Part shown: positions 1-8,781 of the stretch, in pieces
Numbering within the stretch: position 1 is the first letter of the stretch
Layout: every line of letters starts with the position of its first letter
NCBI GenBank assembly: GCA_945906975.1
Contig: CAMDRY010000025.1
Location: 1-17,533 of the forward strand
From: Bordetella parapertussis
GTDB lineage: Bacteria > Pseudomonadota > Gammaproteobacteria > Burkholderiales > SG8-39
Reading direction: 5' to 3'
DNA: 17,533 nucleotides
Position numbers and translations under genes: made by a program
Notes under the pieces: generated by a model
Databases searched by the model: none
The model's input: only the letters and a program-made list of their open reading frames with translations
What the model was told of the DNA's origin: nothing

Positions 1-62
1 TCCTGGGTGATGACCGGCACCAGGCCGTTGGCGTCCCAGCGTATCTTGTCGAGCCAGTTCAT
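1..62 (-). CDS. hisI: Phosphoribosyl-AMP cyclohydrolase, N-terminal 20 codons (partial)
   Basis: Only the first 20 codons lie in the window and the gene continues past the left edge. The translation begins MNWLDKIRWDANGLVPVITQ, which matches the conserved start of HisI, the enzyme that opens the ring of phosphoribosyl-AMP in the third step of histidine synthesis. Its place as the next leftward gene after hisF agrees with the usual hisHAFI order of Betaproteobacteria. The ATG is at 62-60. No Shine-Dalgarno-like purine run lies just before it; the upstream sequence is the edge of a 7-bp repeat array. The fragment is too short to show catalytic or metal-binding residues. Confidence 0.85.
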   Translation of the reverse strand, partial: MNWLDKIRWDANGLVPVITQ

Positions 63-72
63 ATGTTGGAAA

Positions 73-216
73 ATGGGAAATGGGAAATGGGAAATAGGGA
101 ATGGTAACTGGTGAATAGCAAATGGTAACCCCGCGCACTCGCGAAAGGTCGCAGGCCGACCATTCCCCATTCCCTATTTCCCATTCCCCGTTCCCTATTC
201 TCCATTCACCATTTAC
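73..216. repeat. Inverted pair of 7-bp repeat arrays between hisF and hisI
   Basis: Positions 73-128 hold eight consecutive 7-bp units in exact phase (ATGGGAA three times, then ATAGGGA, ATGGTAA, CTGGTGA, ATAGCAA, ATGGTAA). Positions 161-216 hold eight units of the complementary form (CATTCCC, CATTCCC, TATTTCC, CATTCCC, CGTTCCC, TATTCTC, CATTCAC, CATTTAC). The arms are separated by a GC-rich spacer at 129-160 that carries its own small hairpin (GGTCG at 147-151 with CGACC at 157-161). The whole element nearly fills the 160-bp hisF-hisI gap. RNA from either strand could fold into a long imperfect stem. Confidence 0.9.
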
Positions 217-222
217 CGTCAC

Positions 223-987
223 TCAAAGCCTCACCTCGATGCCGCGCGTTGCCATGTATTCCTTGACCTGCCGCACGCTCAGTTCGCCGTAGTGGAAGAC
301 GCTGGCGGCGAGCACGGCATCGGCCTTGCCCTCAAGTATGCCGGCGGCGAAGTGATCGAGCGTACCGACACCGCCAGAGGCGATCACCGGCACGTCCACG
401 GCCCCGGCCACCGCGCGCGTCAATTCAAGGTCGAAGCCCGACTTGGTGCCGTCACGATCCATGCTGGTGAGCAGGAGCTCACCCGCGCCCATGTGCTGCA
501 TTTTGCGCGCCCATTCGACCACGTCGAGGCCGGTGGCCTGGCGTCCGCCATGAGTGAACACTTCCCAGCCCGCACCCGCGGCCTTTTTTTTCGCATCAAT
601 GGCGACCACGATGCATTGCGAACCGTAACGAGCGCTAGCCTCTTGAACAAGGGCAGGATTCTGCACCGCGGAGGAATTGACGGAGACCTTGTCGGCGCCG
701 GCGTTGAGCAGTCGCTGCACGTCCGCCACTTCGCGCACGCCGCCGCCGACGGTTAGCGGGATGAACACCTGGGAGGCGACCGCCTCGATGATATGCAGGA
801 TCAGGTCGCGCCCATCGGAGGTGGCGGTGATGTCGAGGAAGGTCAGTTCATCGGCGCCCTGCTCGTCGTAGCGGCGGGCGATCTCGACCGGGTCGCCGGC
901 ATCGCGCAATTGGACAAAGTTCACCCCCTTGACCACACGGCCGCGGGTGACATCAAGACAGGGAATAATGCGCTTGGCTAATGGCAT
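223..987 (-). CDS. hisF: Imidazole glycerol phosphate synthase, cyclase subunit
   Basis: HisF is the (beta-alpha)8-barrel half of imidazole glycerol phosphate synthase. It uses ammonia from HisH to turn PRFAR into imidazole glycerol phosphate and AICAR, in the cytoplasm. The 254-aa length is typical. Visible family signs are the N-terminus [13 protein letters not shown] with catalytic Asp12, the second catalytic Asp131 in VVAIDAKKK, and phosphate-binding glycine loops around VGGGV (80-84) and ASGGVG (near 203-208). The ATG at 987-985 is the conserved start, but it lies inside the first unit of a 7-bp repeat array, so the region usually holding the ribosome site reads CCATTCCCC and has no Shine-Dalgarno match. 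hisA lies 91 bp upstream. Confidence 0.97.
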   Translation of the reverse strand: MPLAKRIIPCLDVTRGRVVKGVNFVQLRDAGDPVEIARRYDEQGADELTFLDITATSDGRDLILHIIEAVASQVFIPLTVGGGVREVADVQRLLNAGADKVSVNSSAVQNPALVQEASARYGSQCIVVAIDAKKKAAGAGWEVFTHGGRQATGLDVVEWARKMQHMGAGELLLTSMDRDGTKSGFDLELTRAVAGAVDVPVIASGGVGTLDHFAAGILEGKADAVLAASVFHYGELSVRQVKEYMATRGIEVRL

Positions 988-1068
988 GGGGAATGGGAAA
1001 TGGGGAATGGGGAATGGAGAACGGGTTCAGCCCTTCACCATTTCCTATTTACCATTCACCATTTACGG
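986..1068. repeat. Second inverted 7-bp repeat array, between hisA and hisF
   Basis: Six units run from 986 to 1027 (ATGGGGA, ATGGGAA, ATGGGGA, ATGGGGA, ATGGAGA and a degenerate ACGGGTT). The complementary form runs from 1034 to 1068 (TTCACCA, TTTCCTA, TTTACCA, TTCACCA and a degenerate TTTACGG). Between the arms is a very short turn in which GGG (1023-1025) can pair with CCC (1031-1033). The array fills nearly all of the hisA-hisF gap, and its first two bases (986-987) belong to the hisF start codon. It is the same family as the array at 73-216. Confidence 0.88.
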
Positions 1069-1078
1069 CTTCTGCCAT

Positions 1079-1825
1079 TCACTCCTTGGCCGCCAGTTTG
1101 TCGGCCATTTCCTGGGCCTTCTTGAAATCGAGCGTACCCTCGTAGATGGCGCGCCCGGTGATGACACCGTTCACCCCCTCGGACTCGATCTTGCACAATT
1201 CATTAAGGTCGGTGAGGCTGGTGAGACCACCCGATGCGATCACCGGAATGCTCAGTTCGCGCGCGAGCTTGACCGTGGCCTCGACATTGACGCCGGTGAG
1301 CATGCCGTCGCGGCCGATGTCGGTGTAGATCACCGCTTCGACGCCGTAATCCTGAAACTTGTGCGCGAGGTCGACGACATCGTGCCCGGTCATTTTTGAC
1401 CAACCCTCGACCGCAACCTTGCCCTCCTTGGCATCCAATCCGACGATGATGTGGCCGGCGAATGCGGTGCAGGCGTCGCGCAGGAAGCCGGGGTTCTTCA
1501 CCGCCGCCGTACCGATGATGATGTAGGTCACACCGGCGTCGATGTAGCGCTCGATGGTATCGAGATCGCGAATACCGCCACCCAACTGCACCGGCAGGTC
1601 GTCGCCCACCGCCTGCAAAATGGAGCGGATCACCGCCTCGTTCTTGGGCTTGCCGGCGACCGCACCATTGAGGTCGACAAGATGCAGGCGTCGCGCGCCC
1701 TGGGCCAGCCAATGCCTGGCCATGGCGGCCGGATCCTCGGAGAAAACCGTGGACTGGTTCATGTCGCCCTGCTTGAGGCGAACGCAATGCCCGTCTTTGA
1801 TGTCGATGGCCGGAATAATCAGCAT
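1079..1825 (-). CDS. hisA: ProFAR isomerase (phosphoribosylformimino-AICAR-P isomerase)
   Basis: HisA isomerises ProFAR to PRFAR, the fourth step of histidine synthesis, and is a cytoplasmic (beta-alpha)8 barrel related to HisF. The 248-aa length is normal. Catalytic Asp8 is seen in [12 protein letters not shown] and the second acid Asp131 in [19 protein letters not shown] (about 168-176) and ASGGL are further family motifs. The ATG at 1825-1823 is the conserved start, but the bases before it (TATTTATAAACTCCC in the mRNA) contain no Shine-Dalgarno match. hisH ends 64 bp upstream and hisF starts 91 bp downstream, across a repeat array. Confidence 0.97.
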   Translation of the reverse strand: MLIIPAIDIKDGHCVRLKQGDMNQSTVFSEDPAAMARHWLAQGARRLHLVDLNGAVAGKPKNEAVIRSILQAVGDDLPVQLGGGIRDLDTIERYIDAGVTYIIIGTAAVKNPGFLRDACTAFAGHIIVGLDAKEGKVAVEGWSKMTGHDVVDLAHKFQDYGVEAVIYTDIGRDGMLTGVNVEATVKLARELSIPVIASGGLTSLTDLNELCKIESEGVNGVITGRAIYEGTLDFKKAQEMADKLAAKE

Positions 1826-1889
1826 GGGAGTTTATAAATAAAGAGGTGCATGGGACCTGCGCGATGCTTTGGCGCGGGAAGGAAGGGGT

Positions 1890-2522
1890 TCAGGGATTCC
1901 AGTTCACAAAATTGGCCAGCAACCGCAGACCGGCTGCCTGACTTTTTTCCGGATGAAACTGTACTGCGAAAATATTATCCCGCGCCGCTGCGCAGGTAAA
2001 GGGAAAACCGTAGGTGGTCGTGCCGGCAACCAGGTCCGGGGCGGTGGTGTCGGCGTAATAACTGTGTACGTAATAAAAACGCGATCCCGGGGGAATATCC
2101 GCCCACAGCGGGTGATCGTTGGTCTGCACCTGGTTCCAGCCCATGTGCGGCACTTTCAGCGGGCCGCCGGGCGCATTGCGCATGATCGTAGCCGGAAAAC
2201 GCCTGACCGTGCCCGGGAGCACGGCGAGGCCGGGCGTATCGCCCTCTTCACTTGCTTCGAATAGCATTTGCAGGCCGATGCACAAGCCAAGAAAAGGCTT
2301 GCTGCGCGTTGCCTCGAGCACCGCAGGGCGCAGGCCGCGCGCAGCGAGCTCGCGCATGCAGTCGGGCATGGCGCCCTGCCCGGGAAACACCACACGATCG
2401 GCCGCCGCGACCTCGCGCGGGTCAGAGGTGACCAGCACCTTGACACCTGGCGCAACATGCTCCAGCGCCTTTGAAACAGAGCGCAGGTTGCCCATGCCGT
2501 AATCGATAACGGCGATGTTCAC
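1890..2522 (-). CDS. hisH: Imidazole glycerol phosphate synthase, glutaminase subunit
   Basis: HisH is the class I glutamine amidotransferase half of the HisF-HisH complex; it hydrolyses glutamine and channels ammonia into HisF. The 210-aa protein starts MNIAVIDYGMGNLRS. It shows the nucleophile Cys81 in LGLCIGLQ and the rest of the triad, His190 and Glu192, in FHPEKS. The oxyanion-strand PGQGAM (47-52) is intact. The start is GTG (2522-2520), chosen because the family N-terminus begins there. The gap to hisB upstream is 133 bp, unusually wide for this operon, and contains a hairpin. Reverse order with hisA and hisF downstream matches the standard his cluster. Confidence 0.97.
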   Translation of the reverse strand: MNIAVIDYGMGNLRSVSKALEHVAPGVKVLVTSDPREVAAADRVVFPGQGAMPDCMRELAARGLRPAVLEATRSKPFLGLCIGLQMLFEASEEGDTPGLAVLPGTVRRFPATIMRNAPGGPLKVPHMGWNQVQTNDHPLWADIPPGSRFYYVHSYYADTTAPDLVAGTTTYGFPFTCAAARDNIFAVQFHPEKSQAAGLRLLANFVNWNP

Positions 2523-2581
2523 GGCTTGGAAACGCTCAGAAAATCATTGGGCTGCATTACGGTTTTCCCCAGCTACCGTCT

Positions 2582-2608
2582 GGAAAGCCGCTCCAGGCGG
2601 GACTTTCC
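2582..2608. other. Hairpin in the hisB-hisH gap
   Basis: GGAAAG (2582-2587) followed by CCGC (2588-2591) pairs with GCGG (2597-2600) and CTTTCC (2603-2608), leaving a 5-base loop and a 2-base bulge. It lies in the 133-bp non-coding gap between hisB and hisH. No T-run follows in the minus-strand transcript, so a simple intrinsic terminator is unlikely. It may be an mRNA processing or stability element. The pairing is read directly from the sequence; any function is inference. Confidence 0.5.
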
Positions 2609-2655
2609 GGTTGGTTCGGTGTTTACGGTTGGTTTTTCGAGCCGCCGCAAAAGGC

Positions 2656-3243
2656 CTATAGACTGCCCTTGGTGGAGGGCACGGTGCCGGCGGCGCGCGG
2701 GTCGTCCTCTACCGCCATGCGCAGCGCGCGGCCAAAAGCCTTGAACACCGTCTCGCACTGGTGGTGGGCGTTGTGTCCGCGCAGATTCTCCACATGCAGC
2801 GTCGCCAGGGCGTGATTGACGAAACCCTGGAAAAATTCGTGTGCCAGATCGACATCAAACTCGCCGATCAGCGGACGGGTGAAGGGGACGTGAAACTCAA
2901 GTCCGGGGCGCCCGGACAGGTCGATCACCACGCGCGACAGGGCTTCATCGAGCGGCACGTAGGCATGGCCGTAGCGGCGCACACCTTTTTTGTCGCCCAA
3001 TGCCTTGGCCACAGCCTGGCCCAAGGTGATGCCGATGTCCTCGACGGTGTGGTGGGCGTCGATGTGCAAGTCCCCCTTGGCGTTAATCTCAATATCGATC
3101 ATGCCGTGACGGGCAATCTGGTCGATCATGTGATCCAGGAAGGGCACACCGGTCGCCAGCTTGGCTGTGCCGGTGCCATCCAGATTAACGCTGACGCTGA
3201 TCTGGGTTTCAAGGGTGTTACGGGTGACGCTGGCCGTGCGCAT
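2656..3243 (-). CDS. hisB: Imidazoleglycerol-phosphate dehydratase (monofunctional)
   Basis: HisB dehydrates imidazole glycerol phosphate to imidazole acetol phosphate. The 195-aa protein contains only the dehydratase domain; the phosphatase domain fused to it in enterobacteria is absent, so histidinol phosphatase must be encoded elsewhere. Both manganese-binding motifs are present: HHTVED (64-69) and the C-terminal repeat GHNAHHQCE (156-164). The start is taken as ATG at 3243-3241 ([14 protein letters not shown]), the usual family N-terminus. A TTG two codons upstream is in frame but less likely. AAGG about 13 bases before the ATG could serve as a distant ribosome site. hisC ends 54 bp upstream. 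Confidence 0.97.
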   Translation of the reverse strand: MRTASVTRNTLETQISVSVNLDGTGTAKLATGVPFLDHMIDQIARHGMIDIEINAKGDLHIDAHHTVEDIGITLGQAVAKALGDKKGVRRYGHAYVPLDEALSRVVIDLSGRPGLEFHVPFTRPLIGEFDVDLAHEFFQGFVNHALATLHVENLRGHNAHHQCETVFKAFGRALRMAVEDDPRAAGTVPSTKGSL

Positions 3244-3297
3244 GTTCAAAGATTACCTTAATTGCTGCTGATGTTCATGAGGGATCCATGGCCGCGC

Positions 3298-4377
3298 TCA
3301 ATTCAGGCCGTGGGCCAGCGCCTTGAGCATGGTCGCGTTTTCTTCCGGGGTACCAACAGTGAGGCGCAGGCAGTTGGCGAGCATCGGGTGCGAGCCATGG
3401 AAATTTTTCACCAGTACATTCTGCGCCTTGAGCGACTCAAACAGCGCCGGCCCGTCGCAGAGGCGCACGAGAATGAAGTTGGCCTCGCTCGGGTAGATGT
3501 GCACACCGCTCAGTTTGGCCAGCCCGGCTGCCAGCACCGCGCGCTCGGCGCGGATTTTTCCCGCCTGGTCGTTGAGCAGGTCAATGTGGCCGAGCAGCAC
3601 GGTGGCGATGAGCTGGGTGGCGATGCCCACGTTGTAGGGCGGGCGGACCTTGTTAAATTCGGCCATTAGTTCGGGCGCGGCCGCGGCGTAACCCAGACGC
3701 AATCCGGCCATACCGATCTTGGAAACCGTGCGCATGACGATGAGGTTGGGGAATTCGGCAAGGCGCGGCATGAAGCTTTTCCCGGCAAAGGCGAAATAAG
3801 CCTCATCCAGCACCACGAGCCCGGGGGCGGCGCGCAGGATGCGCACGACATCGTCTTCGGGGTAGAGATTGCCGGTGGGATTGTTCGGGTAGGCAAGAAA
3901 CACCAGCGCCGGTTTGTGCTCCTCAAGCGCGGCGATGAAGCGCGCGGCATCGAGGGAAAAATCAGTGTTGAGCGGCACGCCGACAAAGCGCATATGCGAG
4001 AACACCGCATTCATGCGAAACATCGCGAACGAGGGGTCGGGGGCGAGCATCACCGCCCCCGGTTTGGCCAATGTCTGTGTGACGATGGTGATGATTTCAT
4101 CCGAGCCGTTGCCGATAAGCAGGCCGGCCCCGTCGGGGATATGGAAGCTGCGGCGCAACGCCCCGGCCAGTTCTGGCGCGGACGGATCCGGGTAGCGGTT
4201 GATCAGCGCGTCGGCGACGACGCGGCCGATTTCCGCGCGTACCGCATCGGGCAGGCGGTAGGGGTTTTCCATGGCATCGAGCTTAATCATGCCGGCGGCG
4301 CCTGGCACGTGATAGGCCGACAGCGCGCGGATTTCCTCGCGCACCAGTTGCTGCACCCAGGCTGCGGCCCTGTTCAT
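3298..4377 (-). CDS. hisC: Histidinol-phosphate aminotransferase
   Basis: HisC is a PLP-dependent class I/II aminotransferase that converts imidazole acetol phosphate and glutamate to histidinol phosphate. With the ATG at 4377-4375 the protein has 359 aa. It shows the PLP lysine Lys220 in [14 protein letters not shown], the cofactor-contacting Asp191 in VVLDEAYF, the substrate-region motif YPNNPTGN (163-170) and a LRLTVGT arginine motif near the C-terminus. The start codon overlaps the hisD stop as ATGA (4377-4374), which implies translational coupling. The reading frame stays open upstream to 4581, but that extension lies inside hisD and has no family similarity, so it was not used. Confidence 0.97.
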   Translation of the reverse strand: MNRAAAWVQQLVREEIRALSAYHVPGAAGMIKLDAMENPYRLPDAVRAEIGRVVADALINRYPDPSAPELAGALRRSFHIPDGAGLLIGNGSDEIITIVTQTLAKPGAVMLAPDPSFAMFRMNAVFSHMRFVGVPLNTDFSLDAARFIAALEEHKPALVFLAYPNNPTGNLYPEDDVVRILRAAPGLVVLDEAYFAFAGKSFMPRLAEFPNLIVMRTVSKIGMAGLRLGYAAAAPELMAEFNKVRPPYNVGIATQLIATVLLGHIDLLNDQAGKIRAERAVLAAGLAKLSGVHIYPSEANFILVRLCDGPALFESLKAQNVLVKNFHGSHPMLANCLRLTVGTPEENATMLKALAHGLN

Positions 4378-5675
4378 GGCCCGACCCGGTAGCGCGCCGA
4401 CTGGGCGTGCGCCTGCAGGCCCTCGCCGGTGGCAAGCACATCGGCGATGCGGCCCAGTGTCTGCGCGCCTTCGCGCGACACGTTGATCAGGCTGCTGCGT
4501 TTCTGGAAATCGTAGACACCCAAGGGCGAGGAAAAACGCGCCGTTCGCGCGGTGGGCAGCACATGATTGGGCCCGGCGCAATAATCACCCAGTGCCTCCG
4601 AGCTGTAGCGACCCATGAAAATCGCACCCGCGTGGCGGATTTTTTTCGACCACTGTTCGGCATCCTCGACCGACAACTCCAGATGCTCGGGGGCGATACG
4701 GTTGGCCACCGCGCAGGCTTCATCCAGGTCGCGCGTCAGGATCAACGCGCCACGGCGCGCCAGCGATGCCGCGATAATCGCCTTGCGCGGCATGCCGCCC
4801 AGCAGTTTGTCCATGCTGAGGGCGACGCGTTCCAGGAATGCGGCATCGGGCGACAGCAGAATGGCCTGCGCCGCCTCATCGTGCTCGGCCTGCGAGAATA
4901 AGTCCATGGCGATCCAGTCCGGATTAGTCTTGCCATCGCAGATAACGAGGATTTCAGAGGGGCCGGCCACCATGTCTATGCCGACGGTGCCAAAGACGCG
5001 GCGCTTGGCCGCGGCAACATAGGCGTTACCCGGCCCGACGATCTTGTCCACTTGCGCAATACTCTGGGTGCCGTAGGCGAGTGCGCCTATGGCTTGGGCA
5101 CCGCCGATGGTGAAGACCATGTCGATACCGGCGATCGCCGCCGCAGCGAGCACGAGGTCATTTTTTTCGCCATCCGGCGTGGGCACCACCATCACCAGCT
5201 CGGCCACGCCGGCGACCTTGGCCGGGATGGCGTTCATCAGCACCGAGGAGGGGTAGGCGGCGCGGCCACCCGGTACATAAAGGCCGGCGCGATCGAGCGG
5301 GCTGATGCGCTGACCAAGCACCGTGCCATCGGCTTCGCGGTACTCCCAGGACTGGGCGAGCTGCCGCTCGTGATAGCCGCGCACCCGCGCCGCGGCCTGC
5401 TCGAGTGCTTCGCGCTGCGATTTGCCAATGCGCGAAAGGCTGGCCTGCAACTCTGCAGCACCCAGCTGGAGATCGGCCATGGACGCGGCTTTCAGGCGAT
5501 CGAATCGCGCCGTGTATTCGAGCACGGCGGCATCGCCGCGCGCCCTGACATCGGCGAGAATAGCCGCGACGGTGCCCTCGATCGAGGCATCGAGCGAGGC
5601 ATCAAAGGCCGTCAGCGCGCCAAGTTCGACGTCAAAGTCGGCTTGCGCCGTGGAAAGGCGGCGGATATCAAGCAT
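4374..5675 (-). CDS. hisD: Histidinol dehydrogenase
   Basis: HisD is the zinc- and NAD-dependent enzyme that oxidises histidinol to histidine in the last two steps. The 433-aa protein is full length. Zinc ligands are visible by comparison with the E. coli enzyme: Gln262 and His265 in SQAEHDE, Asp364 in GDYCAGPNH, and His423 near the C-terminus. The catalytic pair is Glu330-His331 in IAPEHLE. GLYVPGG (131-137) is also typical. The ATG follows the hisG stop by 5 bases, and the stop overlaps hisC by 4 bases, so hisGDC form one tight translational unit. Confidence 0.98.
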   Translation of the reverse strand: MLDIRRLSTAQADFDVELGALTAFDASLDASIEGTVAAILADVRARGDAAVLEYTARFDRLKAASMADLQLGAAELQASLSRIGKSQREALEQAAARVRGYHERQLAQSWEYREADGTVLGQRISPLDRAGLYVPGGRAAYPSSVLMNAIPAKVAGVAELVMVVPTPDGEKNDLVLAAAAIAGIDMVFTIGGAQAIGALAYGTQSIAQVDKIVGPGNAYVAAAKRRVFGTVGIDMVAGPSEILVICDGKTNPDWIAMDLFSQAEHDEAAQAILLSPDAAFLERVALSMDKLLGGMPRKAIIAASLARRGALILTRDLDEACAVANRIAPEHLELSVEDAEQWSKKIRHAGAIFMGRYSSEALGDYCAGPNHVLPTARTARFSSPLGVYDFQKRSSLINVSREGAQTLGRIADVLATGEGLQAHAQSARYRVGP

Positions 5676-5680
5676 GGGGT

Positions 5681-6328
5681 TCAGCCACCGGACACCGCCC
5701 TGGCTATGCTGTCGATCAGCGGCTGCAACGCGTCGCGCTTGAGCTTCAAGGCCACCTGGTTGACGATGAGCCGCGAACTGATGGGCGCAATTTCCTCGAC
5801 CGCGCGCAGACGGTTGGCGCGCAAGGTGTCGCCAGACGAGACCAGGTCGACGATGGCATCGGCAAGCCCGACCAGCGGCGCCAGCTCCATCGAGCCGTAC
5901 AGCTTGATCAGGTCTACATGCACGCCCTTGGCGGCAAAGTGCTCCCGCGCGGTCTGTATGTACTTGGTGGCGATGCGCAGGCGCGCGCCCTGCTGCACCG
6001 CACGCTCGTAGTCAAAGCCCTCGGGCACCGCAACCATCATGCGACAGCGCGCGATGCCAAGATCCAAAGGCTGGTAAAGACCGCCGCCGCCATGTTCCAT
6101 CAGCACATCCTTGCCGGCAATGCCCAGATCCGCGGCGCCGTACTGTACGTAAGTCGGCGTATCAGAGGCGCGCACGATGATCAGGCGCACATCGGGCCGG
6201 CTGGTCTCGATGATGAGCTTGCGCGAGGTCTCCGGGTCGTCTTTCGGGACGATCCCGGCGCCCCTTAGCAGCGTGGCGGTTTCGTCAAAGATACGACCCT
6301 TGGACAGGGCGATGGTGATAGTGGACAC
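5681..6328 (-). CDS. hisG: ATP phosphoribosyltransferase, short form catalytic subunit
   Basis: HisG joins ATP and PRPP in the first, feedback-controlled step of histidine synthesis. The 215-aa length identifies the short form, which lacks the C-terminal histidine-binding regulatory domain and in known cases works in a complex with HisZ. The N-terminus [13 protein letters not shown] and the PRPP-binding stretch [16 protein letters not shown] (157-172) are intact. The start is GTG at 6328-6326, with a weak TAGG about seven bases upstream. No hisZ is in the window; in Betaproteobacteria it usually lies elsewhere. murA ends 126 bp upstream, a gap with a possible promoter and a hairpin. Confidence 0.97.
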   Translation of the reverse strand: MSTITIALSKGRIFDETATLLRGAGIVPKDDPETSRKLIIETSRPDVRLIIVRASDTPTYVQYGAADLGIAGKDVLMEHGGGGLYQPLDLGIARCRMMVAVPEGFDYERAVQQGARLRIATKYIQTAREHFAAKGVHVDLIKLYGSMELAPLVGLADAIVDLVSSGDTLRANRLRAVEEIAPISSRLIVNQVALKLKRDALQPLIDSIARAVSGG

Positions 6329-6358
6329 AGTACGGCCTAGGCCTGATGCAAAAACAGG

Positions 6359-6364
6359 ATTTTA
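6359..6364 (-). promoter_or_regulatory. Possible -10 element ahead of hisG
   Basis: On the minus strand this reads TAAAAT, a 5/6 match to the sigma-70 -10 box. It would place a transcript start about 23 bases before the hisG GTG. No convincing -35 hexamer lies 16-18 bases upstream, so this is a weak call. The 126-bp gap between murA and hisG makes a separate his promoter plausible. Confidence 0.25.
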
Positions 6365-6416
6365 CCGCAAACACGCGCTTGAACGCGAAGGAAACCCTTA
6401 CTTTTCAGTGTGTTCT

Positions 6417-6443
6417 GACCGGCCGCGCCAGAGCCCTCCGGTC
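6417..6443. other. Inverted repeat in the murA-hisG gap
   Basis: GACCGG (6417-6422) and CCGGTC (6438-6443) form a six-base stem with a 15-base loop just after the murA stop. On the plus strand it is followed by GGTTTT, but murA is read from the minus strand, where no T-run follows. It may weaken read-through from murA or mean nothing. Confidence 0.3.
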
Positions 6444-6454
6444 GGTTTTCCGGA

Positions 6455-7949
<1,495 letters not shown>

Positions 7950-7984
7950 TAGCGTGTCAGCCTTTGATAAATGGAATGTTCGTG

Positions 7985-7990
7985 ATTATA
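7985..7990 (-). promoter_or_regulatory. Probable -10 box of a promoter for ibaG-murA
   Basis: The minus strand reads TATAAT exactly, in the 76-bp gap between the ABC permease gene and ibaG. It would start a transcript near 7978, about 29 bases before the ibaG ATG. The best -35 candidate is TGGTTA at 16-base spacing, only a 3/6 match. The perfect -10 and its non-coding location support an internal promoter for ibaG, murA and perhaps his. Confidence 0.42.
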
Positions 7991-8025
7991 GAAGACGGGC
8001 GGTAATTAACCATGCACACCACCGC

Positions 8026-8781
8026 TCACCCGCGCAGCTTGTAGCCCGAACGCAACATGACGAGGGCAAGCCAGATCAGGGCCGCAAGAGAGGCGCAGAC
8101 GATGCCCAGCGAAACAGCCGGATTGATATCGGAAACGCCGAAAAACCCGTAGCGAAAACCGTCGATCATGTAAAAAAACGGATTCAGGTGTGACAATTGC
8201 TGCCAGAAGGGCGGCAAGGAATGAATCGAATAGAACACGCCCGACAGAAAGGTCAGCGGCATGATGATGAAATTCTGGAACGCGGCGATCTGCTCGTACT
8301 TGTCGGCCCAGACAGCGGCGATCAGCCCCAGCGAGCCGAGCAGCGCGCTCGCCGCCAGCGCGAATGCAAAAATCCACAGCGGGGACTGGAATTGCAGATC
8401 AACCAGGCCCAGGGTGCAGATGAGCACGCCCAGCCCCACCACGAGCCCGCGCACCACGGCGGCGAGCACATAGGCGGCAAAGAACTCCAGGTAGGACAAT
8501 GGCGGCACCAGCATGAAAATCACGCTGCCCGATATTTTTGACTGGATCAGACTGGACGAGGTGTTGGCGAAGGCGTTTTGCAGCACCGACATCATCACCA
8601 GACCGGGCACCAGAAACGCGGTATAGCGCACCCCTTCGTACACCTGCACGTGTTCTGCGAGGACGTGCGAGAAAATAAGAAGATAGAGCAGCGCGGTGAG
8701 TATTGGCGCGGCAACGGTCTGAAAGCTCACTTTCCAAAAACGCAGCAGCTCTTTGTAGAGCAGTGTCGGGAAACCGCTCAT
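8026..8781 (-). CDS. ABC-2 type transporter permease, YadH/NodJ-like
   Basis: This 251-aa inner-membrane protein has about six hydrophobic segments, beginning near residues 18-41 and 52-73 and ending with one near 225-243. That is the layout of an ABC-2 family permease. Conserved signs include the PPLSYLEF stretch after TM2 and the LPLTFLSGVFYSI-like segment (here MPLTFLSGVFYSI) before the last helix. Its ATG overlaps the stop of the ATPase gene as ATGA (8781-8778), so the two are translationally coupled and should form one exporter. The substrate is unknown. The position between the mla genes and ibaG suggests an envelope role, but this is inference. Confidence 0.88.
   Translation of the reverse strand: MSGFPTLLYKELLRFWKVSFQTVAAPILTALLYLLIFSHVLAEHVQVYEGVRYTAFLVPGLVMMSVLQNAFANTSSSLIQSKISGSVIFMLVPPLSYLEFFAAYVLAAVVRGLVVGLGVLICTLGLVDLQFQSPLWIFAFALAASALLGSLGLIAAVWADKYEQIAAFQNFIIMPLTFLSGVFYSIHSLPPFWQQLSHLNPFFYMIDGFRYGFFGVSDINPAVSLGIVCASLAALIWLALVMLRSGYKLRG

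Noticed and set aside
73..1068. Heptamer arrays as a CRISPR
   Set aside because: Units are 7 bp, contiguous and without spacers; there are no cas genes.
3244..3249. TTG start two codons upstream of the hisB ATG
   Set aside because: The ATG at 3243 matches the usual HisB N-terminus and is the commoner codon.
4378..4581. N-terminal extension of hisC by 68 codons
   Set aside because: It lies wholly within hisD in another frame and has no similarity to the aminotransferase family; the ATGA overlap start at 4377 is the normal one.
5052..6011. Plus-strand open frame of 319 codons opposite hisD and hisG
   Set aside because: It spans two well-supported genes on the other strand and has no family motifs or ribosome site; it is a shadow.
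6417..6450. Intrinsic terminator after murA
   Set aside because: The T-run follows the stem only on the plus strand, while murA is transcribed from the minus strand.
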